Source: Thermodesulfobium narugense DSM 14796
Lineage (GTDB): Bacteria > Thermodesulfobiota > Thermodesulfobiia > Thermodesulfobiales > Thermodesulfobiaceae
Length of the DNA stretch: 64,000 nt
NCBI RefSeq assembly: GCF_000212395.1
Contig: NC_015499.1
Location: 1,561,421 to 1,625,420 of the forward strand
Direction of reading: 5' to 3'
Part shown: in pieces, positions 17,436 to 25,440 of the stretch
Position numbering within the stretch: position 1 is the first letter of the stretch
Layout: every line of letters starts with the position of its first letter
Notes under the pieces: model-generated
What the model was told of the DNA's origin: nothing
Database searches by the model: none
What the model saw: only the letters and a program-made list of their open reading frames with translations
Translations under genes and position numbers: made by a program

Positions 17436-17655
17436 TTTCGCTTTCTCCCTTATTTTTCTTGCTATATTTCTTGTTGAACTTTTCTATTCTACCTTCAGTA
17501 TCAACAAGCTTTTGGGTCCCTGTAAAAAATGGATGACATTTTGAACATATTTCTACTTTTATTGACTTCTTGGTTGATCCTGTAGTAAAAGTGTTGCCAC
17601 AGGCACATGTAACCACACAGTCCTCGTAAAATCGAGGATGAATTCCTTCTTTCAA
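17431..17655 (-). CDS. rpmE: 50S ribosomal protein L31
   Basis: This 74-residue ribosomal protein is the zinc-type L31, with cysteines in TCACGN and [11 protein letters not shown] start it at TTG 17655 (MKEGIHPRF), which has GGAGGTG at an ideal spacing. A TTG five codons earlier would overlap that ribosome-binding site. Its TAA stop shares bases with the proposed thyX ATT start. The tail is lysine-rich. Confidence 0.94.
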   Translation of the reverse strand: MKEGIHPRFYEDCVVTCACGNTFTTGSTKKSIKVEICSKCHPFFTGTQKLVDTEGRIEKFNKKYSKKNKGESEN

Positions 17656-17749
17656 TTGATACACCTCCAATTCAAGTTAAGATATTTTAACATAAATTAA
17701 AATAGAATGTATAATTATCAAGATTATAGAAAATAGTTAAGGAGGTAAC

Positions 17750-18112
17750 ATGTCTGAAAAACTTGTCGTAACAGTAACAGCGGGTCCTGATGATCCAGAA
17801 AAAGCCACATTTGCATTTATTATGGCTAATACAGCCTTGATAATGGAAATGGACGTAACAATGATATTTCAGTCAAATGGCATTTACAATGTAACAAAAG
17901 GCACATATGAACACATAAAAGCAGTTGATCATGAGAGTATCAAAGAGCACGTCGAAAACTTTATCGAAAACGGCGGAAAACTTCTTGCATGTATTCCAGC
18001 CTGCATCTCAAAAGAGATACCTAAAGATCAACTCATAGATGGTGTTCAAATGATAAAGGCTGGAAGAGCACTCAAAGAAATGATGGAAGCAGATCTTGTT
18101 CTGAATTATTAA
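17750..18112 (+). CDS. DsrE-family sulfur-relay-like protein
   Basis: A 120-residue cytoplasmic DsrE/DsrF/TusD-fold protein, a family including sulfur carriers and uncharacterised relatives. It has the N-terminal beta-strand VVTVTAGPDDPEKA and two cysteines, C81 and C85, in LLACIPACISK, where sulfur-binding cysteines occur in the family. AAGGAGG precedes the ATG. It stands alone before a terminator. Sulfur trafficking is plausible in this context but not proven. Confidence 0.85.
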   Translation: MSEKLVVTVTAGPDDPEKATFAFIMANTALIMEMDVTMIFQSNGIYNVTKGTYEHIKAVDHESIKEHVENFIENGGKLLACIPACISKEIPKDQLIDGVQMIKAGRALKEMMEADLVLNY

Positions 18113-18167
18113 AGTTTATTACTTAATGTTTAACTAGCAACAATATCTTCAATTATTTTAAAATCTT

Positions 18168-18216
18168 AACAAGGTGTCTGAACTATTTTTATCAGTTCAA
18201 ACACCTTGTTGTTTTT
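18168..18216. terminator. Bidirectional terminator between dsrE-like and cydB
   Basis: AACAAGGTGT at 18168-18177 pairs with ACACCTTGTT at 18201-18210. Inner CTGAACT/AGTTCA extends the stem, and T-runs or A-rich flanks occur on both sides. The convergent genes make dual use likely. Confidence 0.8.
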
Positions 18217-18228
18217 ACTTAATAATTT

Positions 18229-19239
18229 TTAATAACCTTCTCCTTCACCCTCTTTTATCTTGTAACTAAACGTTTTATATGTCCAAAACTTATAAAATAG
18301 TACTATCGGTACAAATATTATTACAACGATCGTCATAACAGCAAGAGTGTACTGACTTGAAGAAGAATTAAAAGCGCTCAAACTAAAAGCATTATTAATA
18401 CTAGATGGGATAAGGTTTGGATACAGACCTCCTACACCAGTAAACGTTAAGAAAATTATACATATAGCTGACGACAAGAAAGCCAGAATTTCTGAAGAGT
18501 TAATAAAAATTCCTGCTCCCAAAAGCCCAAGCACGCAAAGAATGGGTACTACAAGAAGAATGGGTATAGAAAAGTAATTAGAGTAAAGATTTGTCACAAA
18601 GTAAGCGCTTACAAGGAACAAAACTGCAAAAAATAGTGTTATAAACCATAGTTTTTTAGCAAGTGATTTAGCTCTAACGTTTATATCTCCTTCAGTTCTA
18701 AAAGAAAGCCAAAGAGAACCGTGTAATAAAAATGCTACCACAAACAAAATTCCAGTGATCAAACCAAATGGATTAAGAAGGGTCAGCAAATTTCCATGAT
18801 AACCATTTTGATCTATTGGAAGCCCCTGGAATATATTCCCGAAAGCAACCCCTAAAAGAAGTGCCGGCAATAAGCTTCCAAGGAAAAATCCAATCTCCAG
18901 CAAAGAAATTATAGTCGGATTATTTACTTTGTACCTAAATTCAAGACAAACCGCTCTTATTATCAAACCATATAAAATGAGCATTAGTGGAAGGTATAGA
19001 AAACTAAACATATAAGCGTAAGTAGTGGGAAACGCTGCAAAAGTTGCGCCACCCGCAGTTATAAGCCATACCTCATTAGCGTCCCAAACAGGTCCAATAC
19101 TTTCAAGCATTGTCTTTTTGTCCTGATCTGTTTTAGCAAAAAAAGGAAAGAGTATTCCTATGCCTAAATCAAAACCGTCAAGCGCAAAATACATAGCCCA
19201 AAGAAGTCCCCAAATAATAAACCACAGAATGTTTAACAC
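18229..19239 (-). CDS. cydB: Cytochrome bd oxidase subunit II
   Basis: A 336-residue integral membrane partner of CydA in the bd-type quinol oxidase. This enzyme reduces O2 to water at high affinity and protects anaerobes from oxygen and sulfide or NO stress. Typical blocks are the N-terminal WFIIWGLLWAMYFALDGFDLGIG and GPVWDANEVWLITAGGATFAAFP, followed by eight or more hydrophobic helices. It starts 11 bases after cydA ends. No cydX, cydC or cydD is nearby. The terminator at 18168 ends the operon. Confidence 0.96.
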   Translation of the reverse strand: MLNILWFIIWGLLWAMYFALDGFDLGIGILFPFFAKTDQDKKTMLESIGPVWDANEVWLITAGGATFAAFPTTYAYMFSFLYLPLMLILYGLIIRAVCLEFRYKVNNPTIISLLEIGFFLGSLLPALLLGVAFGNIFQGLPIDQNGYHGNLLTLLNPFGLITGILFVVAFLLHGSLWLSFRTEGDINVRAKSLAKKLWFITLFFAVLFLVSAYFVTNLYSNYFSIPILLVVPILCVLGLLGAGIFINSSEILAFLSSAICIIFLTFTGVGGLYPNLIPSSINNAFSLSAFNSSSSQYTLAVMTIVVIIFVPIVLFYKFWTYKTFSYKIKEGEGEGY

Positions 19240-19250
19240 AATTTCACCCC

Positions 19251-20567
19251 CTAATCCGTTTCTAATGGACCCTTACGGGCATAGTAGATTAAAAGTGCAA
19301 AATCAAGAACTGCAAGTGCAGTATATAAAACAATAAAAACTCCAAAGGTTAATAACACGTCTCCAACAGTTAAATTTTTGCTAACAGCGTCATCTGTTCT
19401 TAATAGTCCATACACAATCCATGGTTGTCTGCCTACTTCTGCAACAATCCAACCAACCTGAGTAGCAACATATGGGAGAGGAAGTGAGTAAAGCATTATT
19501 CTCAAAAAATTTCTATGTTCAAGTAATTTGTCTTTCCTTGCATACCACCAGGCCAAAACTGTAAGTATTATAAAAAGAGTCCCTAATCCTACCATGATCC
19601 TGAAACTCAAAAAAACAGGGGTTACAGGAGGAATATCATTACTAGGGAAGCTATTTAATCCTCTTACTGTGGCGTTGGGATCGTGATATGCAAGCAAGCT
19701 TAGAAGAGATGGTATTGGAAATGCTTCGACCATATTGGTTCTCTTCGATTCATCAGGTACTAAAATCAAATATATCGGTGCAGCTTTTTCAGTATTCCAA
19801 AGAGATTCCATTGCAGCTAACTTTGTAGGTTGAACGTGAGCTACCTCAGCAGCATGAAAATCTCCAATCAAGAAAACCAATATACTAGCAATTAAACCAA
19901 AAGTAGCCCCAATGTAAAAAGACTTTTTAAAAAGTTCTACATTTTGCTTCTTCAAAAGATGATAAGCCGAAATTCCCATTACAAAAAATGAGCCTACCAC
20001 AAACCCTGCTGTAATAGTGTGGGTAAATTTCAGCCATGCATAAGGACTAAACACTACAGCAAAAAAGTTTGTCATCTCTGCCCTGTTGTTCCTTAAGACA
20101 AAACCAACAGGATCTTGCATCCAGGCGTTGGCAATGAGTATCCATAAAGCAGAAAGATTTGATGAGAATGCTACAAGCCAGATACTAATTAAGTGCATCT
20201 TAGGAGATATTCTCTTCCAACCAAAAAGCCATACTCCCAAGAATGTAGATTCAAGAAAGAAAGCAAGCGTAGCCTCTATTGCAAGAGGCGCACCAAAAAT
20301 ATCTCCTACATAAATAGAGTACTGAGCCCAGTTGGTCCCAAATTGAAACTCAAGTGTAATACCAGTGACAATGCCTAAAACAAAATTAATTAGAAATAGT
20401 CTTCCCCAAAACTTCGTCATCTTCAGATACACTTCGTTCTTTGTTTTGTAATGAAGGGTTTCCATTATAGCAACAAGAACACCAAGACCCAAAGTTAATG
20501 GGACAAAAATAAAGTGATACATCGCGGTTGCACCAAATTGCAACCTCGATAACATTACAGCATCCAT
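19251..20567 (-). CDS. cydA: Cytochrome bd oxidase subunit I
   Basis: This 438-residue haem-bearing catalytic subunit oxidises quinol. The N-terminal LSRLQFGATAMYHFIFVPLTLGLG contains the haem-ligand histidine region, and GWIVAEVGRQPWIVYGLLRT is the conserved GRQPW segment. The length indicates the short Q-loop class found in Firmicutes and related bacteria. GGGGGAAGATT precedes the ATG. The upstream 85 bases are AT-rich with no operator I recognise. In this strict-anaerobe context its role is probably O2 scavenging. Confidence 0.96.
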   Translation of the reverse strand: MDAVMLSRLQFGATAMYHFIFVPLTLGLGVLVAIMETLHYKTKNEVYLKMTKFWGRLFLINFVLGIVTGITLEFQFGTNWAQYSIYVGDIFGAPLAIEATLAFFLESTFLGVWLFGWKRISPKMHLISIWLVAFSSNLSALWILIANAWMQDPVGFVLRNNRAEMTNFFAVVFSPYAWLKFTHTITAGFVVGSFFVMGISAYHLLKKQNVELFKKSFYIGATFGLIASILVFLIGDFHAAEVAHVQPTKLAAMESLWNTEKAAPIYLILVPDESKRTNMVEAFPIPSLLSLLAYHDPNATVRGLNSFPSNDIPPVTPVFLSFRIMVGLGTLFIILTVLAWWYARKDKLLEHRNFLRIMLYSLPLPYVATQVGWIVAEVGRQPWIVYGLLRTDDAVSKNLTVGDVLLTFGVFIVLYTALAVLDFALLIYYARKGPLETD

Positions 20568-20661
20568 AATCTTCCCCCTTTCTTTTTTTATTATAATAAA
20601 TTATAGTTATTAATACCTAAAAGTCAATAGAAATAAGAATTATTTTTAAGAGGTGATAATT

Positions 20662-21846
20662 TTGAAAGTTAATAAAGATTCAAGGATATCAATGTCAATA
20701 GACTTAATATGGGAAGAGGACAATGTCAAACACGTTGAAAATTATTTTATCAGACCGCATATGTGGCTTGATGCTGATACTCTGCCAAGAAATTTATACG
20801 AGTGGCTAGAAGGAAAAGAGGTAGGAGACATATTTGAATCTACCTACAGCGCAGGAGAGTTATTTGAACCATATTCGTCAAAAAATATACTTCCAATAAA
20901 GTGGATTTCAGAAGAAGAAAAAAAATTTTTTAAAGTCGGCAGATTTTATCCTCTTGAAACATTAAAGGGCAGAGAGGGAAAAAATTCAATAGAAAAGCCT
21001 TTTTTCAGGTGCATAGAAAAAAGAGATGACCTGTTCTTTGCCGATTTTAATCATCCTTTATCAGAGAAAAAATGTACTCTTAGAGCCAAGATAATAAAGG
21101 TAGTAGAGCAATCAGATGTAAAGTGTGGCACAGGGGGAATTTGCTATGATTGGTTGTCAGAATTTGGCTTTGGCATTGGAATGCAGGCAAAATTTAAACA
21201 AATTGAAACAGATTTTTATTCTGAAAATTCTTTTACTGTTGAAGACCCAGATGAGAGTGGAATATTTTATGAAAGCAACTCTTCTATAATAAATATTGAT
21301 TTAGTTTTAAAGAATAAAATAGGTGAAGTTTTAGAAAATATTATCGGTGATAATTCAAAAATACTTGACATTATGGGTAGAACTACACCTTATTTAAGAA
21401 ATAATCCAGATATAACAATTATTGGATTAAATAAAGAAGTATCCACACTAAACAAAAAAATTTCATCAATTAATAATAAAAATATCTTTAAGGATTTTCG
21501 TCTCCCTTATTATGACAATCAATTCGATATCGTAATATGTAGTTTTTGTTTCGAATACATACCTCACCCACACGAATTTGTGAGTGAGGTAAAGAGGGTT
21601 CTAAAAACTGATGGCTCTTTTGTAACAATATTTACAAATAGATACTTCAAGCCAAAATCAATTTTACTTTGGTCCGAATTAAACGATTTTGAAAGGCTTG
21701 GATATTTGCAAGATATTTACAAAAAAACCAACTTCAAAGAGGTTAACACCTACACATCGCGTGGGTATCTGCGAGCCCTTTCAGATCCAGAAGCCGTAAT
21801 AGACAGGCACAGCGCTCCTCTTTTTCTTATAAAAGGCTACAAATAG
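20662..21846 (+). CDS. FKBP-like domain fused to a methyltransferase-like domain
   Basis: A 394-residue two-part protein. Residues ~1-155 look like an FKBP/SlyD-type peptidyl-prolyl isomerase: DTLPRNLYEWLEGKEVGD near the start, then FADFNHPLSEKKCTLRAKIIKVVE, matching the SlyD core N-HPLAGK. Residues ~230-394 form a class I methyltransferase-like fold (KILDIMGRTTPYL, then FDIVICSFCFEYIPHPHEFVSEVKRVLKTDGSFV), with the SAM-binding glycine motif weakened. A conserved-looking VKCGTGGICYDW motif links them. TTG at 20662 is chosen because AAGAGGT is correctly spaced. It is a single gene divergent from cydA. The substrate is unknown. Confidence 0.75.
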   Translation: MKVNKDSRISMSIDLIWEEDNVKHVENYFIRPHMWLDADTLPRNLYEWLEGKEVGDIFESTYSAGELFEPYSSKNILPIKWISEEEKKFFKVGRFYPLETLKGREGKNSIEKPFFRCIEKRDDLFFADFNHPLSEKKCTLRAKIIKVVEQSDVKCGTGGICYDWLSEFGFGIGMQAKFKQIETDFYSENSFTVEDPDESGIFYESNSSIINIDLVLKNKIGEVLENIIGDNSKILDIMGRTTPYLRNNPDITIIGLNKEVSTLNKKISSINNKNIFKDFRLPYYDNQFDIVICSFCFEYIPHPHEFVSEVKRVLKTDGSFVTIFTNRYFKPKSILLWSELNDFERLGYLQDIYKKTNFKEVNTYTSRGYLRALSDPEAVIDRHSAPLFLIKGYK

Positions 21847-22170
21847 TTATTTAGTGCTTTCTTCGTTAGAATCTTTATTAATAAATTCGTAGTTGCCATC
21901 GGTTTTAATTTTCAAAACTTTACCATTTACTAGGAAATCGGCCAATTTTTTACCTGCAATATCTACAGTCCTACCTACGGTTTGCCTGGATACACCAAGT
22001 TTTTTTGCTGCTTTGTCCTGATCCAACCCTTCACCAAAAACCAATCTTAAGGTTTCTACCTCATCAAGATCCATTAAGATCTCTTCTTTAGTTTTTCCTA
22101 CACCTTTTGGAGCATATACGCTGTACTTTGGCTCCATTTGAATAAACCTCTTTAACTTTGGCCTTGGCAC
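21847..22170 (-). CDS. DUF134/UPF0251 helix-turn-helix protein
   Basis: A 107-residue small DNA-binding-like protein of UPF0251. It begins MPRPKLKRF from a GTG at 22170 with AAGGAG nine bases upstream. An ATG three codons earlier touches that site. A C-terminal helix-turn-helix (DQDKAAKKLGVSRQTVGRTVDIAGKKL) is clear. Members often lie next to redox or dinitrogenase-cofactor genes, but the target is unknown. It is divergent from the Spy-like gene and might regulate it (inference). Confidence 0.85.
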   Translation of the reverse strand: MPRPKLKRFIQMEPKYSVYAPKGVGKTKEEILMDLDEVETLRLVFGEGLDQDKAAKKLGVSRQTVGRTVDIAGKKLADFLVNGKVLKIKTDGNYEFINKDSNEESTK

Positions 22171-22327
22171 TACAATCATCTCCTTATACGAAAAGATTAT
22201 CTTTAAGAACAAATACATTGTAGCATATTGCAATAATTAAAGATTAAAAAATTTTGTTACTTTCTAATGAAAGCATCCGTATATAAAGTATCTAAAAATT
22301 TGAATTAAACACTTAAGGAGGTTAAAA

Positions 22328-22795
22328 ATGAAAAAGTTTTTTGTAGGGTTTATGCTCTTAGCTTTACTTGCTTCTGTATGGTTTATGGGAAATTCTTTTG
22401 CATTCTCTCCAGGGGCTTTTGGACCAGGTTCGGGTCATGGTTATGCGTTTGATCAATTTCACAACGGACAAGGCTTTAATTATGAACGAAGAGAAAATTT
22501 CCAATTAGAAAGGATGAAAGAGAAACTCAATCTTACAGACGATCAAGTCAACCAAATCAAATCACTTTTAAACGACAAATATGCAAAACTTAAAGTCTTA
22601 AGAACAAAACTCTGGAATTTAAACAACGACTACAGAAATCTCGTTGTTAACAAGGCAGACACATCTCAACTTGAGTCAAAGATTAAAGAAATAAACAACA
22701 CAAGAGTCGAAATAATGAATCTAAACACTAATTATAGAATTAAGATTTTAGAAATTCTGACTCCTGAACAAAGAATTTTAATGTCTATGAGATAG
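22328..22795 (+). CDS. Periplasmic Spy/CpxP/ZraP-like protein
   Basis: A 155-residue exported protein with a signal peptide (to about residue 25, SFAFS) and an all-helical LTxxQ-type body (LNLTDDQVNQIKSLL and ILTPEQRI). The family includes periplasmic chaperones and zinc-resistance sensors. The linker is Gly/His rich (GSGHGYAFDQFHNGQ), which could bind metal. It is a lone gene behind TAAGGAGG and ends at a strong terminator. Confidence 0.82.
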   Translation: MKKFFVGFMLLALLASVWFMGNSFAFSPGAFGPGSGHGYAFDQFHNGQGFNYERRENFQLERMKEKLNLTDDQVNQIKSLLNDKYAKLKVLRTKLWNLNNDYRNLVVNKADTSQLESKIKEINNTRVEIMNLNTNYRIKILEILTPEQRILMSMR

Positions 22796-22820
22796 ATAAC
22801 TAAATCCAATCTTTCAAACG

Positions 22821-22860
22821 CCTCTCACAGTTTTTAAAAACTGTGAGAGGCTTTCTGTTT
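22821..22860 (+). terminator. Intrinsic terminator after the Spy-like gene
   Basis: CCTCTCACAGTTTTT and AAAAACTGTGAGAGG form a perfect 15-bp inverted repeat, followed by CTTTCTGTTTT. Confidence 0.93.
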
Positions 22861-22909
22861 TAAAAGTGTATAATTATAATTAAAAAATACAACTTCAAGG
22901 GGGACAAAA

Positions 22910-23569
22910 ATGGAATTTGAAAAAAATGGCGCAATCTTACAAAGAGACAAAGAGACATATGCTGTGGTTGCAAGAATTCCTTGTGGCATTCTTTCTCTTG
23001 AAACAATGGAAACTATTTCTTCAGTAGTAAAAAAATATTCTATACCCATAATAAAAATATCTTCAGGACAAAGAATTGTCCTAGTAGGCATCAAACCTGA
23101 TGAAATAGATTCTGTGTGGTCAGATTTAAAAACTGGCATAGGAAGAGCTCTTGAACCATGCCTACATTACGTTCAAGCGTGCCCTGGAACAAGCGTTTGT
23201 AGGTTTGGACAAAGAAATTCCCTCGAAATGGGTATGAAATTGGAAAATATCCTATATGGCTTGCCAACAGCTGCAAAATTAAAAATTGGCGTATCAGGAT
23301 GTCCATTTAATTGTGGTGAAGCCTTTACTAGAGACATTGGCCTGATCGGCACTGTCAAGGGTTGGAAATTAGTTTTTGGCGGAAATTCTGGTAGAGTACC
23401 AAGAATCGGAGACGTAATAAAAGAAGAATTATCTGACGAAGAAGCTATAGATTTGATAAAAAAAGCTATAAAGGTCTATACTGACAAAGCCAATCCAAAG
23501 GACAGAACCGCAAGATTTATAGAAAAGTTTGGTATAGAAAATTTTAAAAACGAAATCTTTAGCTCTTAA
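22910..23569 (+). CDS. Small assimilatory-type siroheme sulfite/nitrite reductase
   Basis: A 219-residue single-domain siroheme-[4Fe-4S] reductase. The cluster/siroheme cysteines are in ACPGTSVC and GCPFNC, the C-x5-C...C-x3-C pattern. The length matches the low-molecular-weight assimilatory-type sulfite reductase of Desulfovibrio (about 218 residues), half the usual enzyme. It probably reduces sulfite to sulfide or nitrite to ammonia. The physiological role of this small form is unclear. AAGGGGGAC precedes the ATG. It is monocistronic. Confidence 0.88.
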   Translation: MEFEKNGAILQRDKETYAVVARIPCGILSLETMETISSVVKKYSIPIIKISSGQRIVLVGIKPDEIDSVWSDLKTGIGRALEPCLHYVQACPGTSVCRFGQRNSLEMGMKLENILYGLPTAAKLKIGVSGCPFNCGEAFTRDIGLIGTVKGWKLVFGGNSGRVPRIGDVIKEELSDEEAIDLIKKAIKVYTDKANPKDRTARFIEKFGIENFKNEIFSS

Positions 23570-23661
23570 ATTTGCAAAATTTGTTGTGATATATTTTGTG
23601 ATATAATAAAAAACTCTCAATTATTTATAGAACTAAAAAATATTTCTAAAAGAGGCATATT

Positions 23662-24876
23662 GTGAGTTCTTTTATTGCAAGACAACCGATATTAAATAAC
23701 GATAAAAAAACTTATGGATATGAAGTTTTATATAGAGGTTCAAGTAAAAGCGAATTCCCAAAAGAAATCCCAGAAGAAGCATCTTTAAAGGTTTTAGTAG
23801 ATCTATTTACCAACTACGGTATTACTTATATAGGGAAAGGTTTACCTGTATTTATAAATACGCCACTGTATACCTTAAAAAAATCACTTCCACCTTTTCC
23901 AAAAGAATCAATATTTTTTGAAATAAATCAAAACGAAATAAGCAGCAACTTTGACGTGCCATTTATAAGAGAGCTCTACTATTCTGGTTTTAATTTATCA
24001 CATCAGGGATCAGATTTGCCTCACCAATCAGTTTTAAGCTTCTTCAAAGCAATAAAAATCGACTTTTCCATCACTCCAAAGGATAGAAGATCTCTTTTGC
24101 CAAAACACATACCTCAAAACAAAATATTAATTGCTCACAAGATAGAAGATAATCACTTATATGAGGAAGCTTTAGAAGAAGGATATAAACTTTTTCAAGG
24201 TTTTTATTTTTCAAAACCAGAAACCTTAACAAAAAAGGATTTTACAGCATCACAAATTGAAATCTTAAATATCTTAAAAATGCTCTTGGCTGAAGATTTA
24301 AGATGGGATAGGATTGAAAAAGAGATAAAAAAGAACGCATATTTGACAATTAAAATTTTAAAGCTCGTAAATTCTTCATTTTTCGGTTTTAGATGTGAAG
24401 TAAAATCAGTTTTACAAGCAATAGTTCTGCTGGGAAGAAAACAGATGATAAAGTGGCTTATCATGATACTTCTTACTGAAAAAACTAGTGCTCCTTTAGA
24501 ACTTCTAAAAATTACTCTTACGAGAGCAAGATTAATGCAACTTTTGGCTCAGGAAACTTCAAAAAAGTTTAAAGAGGATGAATATTACTTAATTGGTTTG
24601 CTCTCTCTTTTTGATGTAATAACTGGTTTTTCTAAAGAAAATCTTTTGGTTCATCTTCCGCTGAGCGAGGCTATTTCAAACGCTATAAAGGGCATAGACA
24701 CTCCCCAAACAAGAGGATATATACAAGCTCTAAAGCTTGTAGAACTCTATGAAAAAGGAGACTGGGAAAAAGTTATATCAATGTGCTATGAACTTAGAAT
24801 CAGGCACGAAAGGATGGGGAACCTCTATGTGGAAGCGATCAATTGGGCTGAAAGTACCCTTGAATCAATAGCTTAA
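23662..24876 (+). CDS. EAL-HDOD signalling protein (YuxH/CdgJ-like)
   Basis: A 404-residue cytoplasmic protein with an N-terminal degenerate EAL-like domain (FIARQPILNNDKKTYGYEVLYR) and a C-terminal HDOD domain (ILKLVNSSFFGFRCEVKSVLQAIVLLGRKQM). The EAL catalytic residues are not evident, so c-di-GMP hydrolysis is unlikely. Relatives affect motility or surface behaviour. The start is a GTG after AGAGG. Upstream, TTGTGATATA occurs twice in direct repeat, the second copy merging with a TATAAT-like box (23585-23607). Confidence 0.85.
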   Translation: MSSFIARQPILNNDKKTYGYEVLYRGSSKSEFPKEIPEEASLKVLVDLFTNYGITYIGKGLPVFINTPLYTLKKSLPPFPKESIFFEINQNEISSNFDVPFIRELYYSGFNLSHQGSDLPHQSVLSFFKAIKIDFSITPKDRRSLLPKHIPQNKILIAHKIEDNHLYEEALEEGYKLFQGFYFSKPETLTKKDFTASQIEILNILKMLLAEDLRWDRIEKEIKKNAYLTIKILKLVNSSFFGFRCEVKSVLQAIVLLGRKQMIKWLIMILLTEKTSAPLELLKITLTRARLMQLLAQETSKKFKEDEYYLIGLLSLFDVITGFSKENLLVHLPLSEAISNAIKGIDTPQTRGYIQALKLVELYEKGDWEKVISMCYELRIRHERMGNLYVEAINWAESTLESIA

Positions 24877-25361
24877 CTAAGTTTATATCCTATTTTTCTT
24901 AAAAAGGTTTTTCTCTTATTCTTGTCATCTAAGTTTTCAACGCCTTTGGGTTTAAGCCCATCAATAACACCCAATATTCCTCCATTTCCTTCATCATCAT
25001 AAGACACTACGACCTTAACATCGTTTGCAGTAGCACAAAAAATTGACACAACTTCTTGACAACCCTTTAAGGAATTAAGTATGTTTATAGGAAACGCATT
25101 TTTCAAAACAATAATAAAGCTATGCCCACAAGAGAGAGACATCAAATTTTGTACAGCAATATTTACAAGTTCTTCATCATTGCCTTCTGTTCGAATCAGA
25201 CAATCTCCTGAGGCTTCAGAAAATGCAATGCCAAATTTAGCAGTTGGATTAGAAGATACAATAATTTCATAAATATCTTCAATTGTTTTGATAAAATGAG
25301 CTTGTCCCAATATTATATTGGCATCGCCTGGAAAATTTATCTTTTTCAACTCTATGTTCAT
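24873..25361 (-). CDS. Adenosine-specific kinase family protein
   Basis: A 162-residue protein of the small adenosine-specific kinase family (formerly DUF355), structurally characterised in archaea. Conserved segments include ILGQAHFIKTIEDIYE, KFGIAFSEASG, GHSFIIVLKNAFPINILN, IFCATAND and GVIDGLKP. Biochemical function in bacteria is not settled. It is convergent with the EAL-HDOD gene, with 4 bases of overlap. AGGTTAAAG precedes the ATG. Confidence 0.85.
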   Translation of the reverse strand: MNIELKKINFPGDANIILGQAHFIKTIEDIYEIIVSSNPTAKFGIAFSEASGDCLIRTEGNDEELVNIAVQNLMSLSCGHSFIIVLKNAFPINILNSLKGCQEVVSIFCATANDVKVVVSYDDEGNGGILGVIDGLKPKGVENLDDKNKRKTFLRKIGYKLS

Positions 25362-25440
25362 CTTTAACCTCCATTCTACCTTTATAGATTTAATGATACA
25401 ATTTTAGCAATAAAAAGAAAAAGAAAAAAGGAGAATCAAA

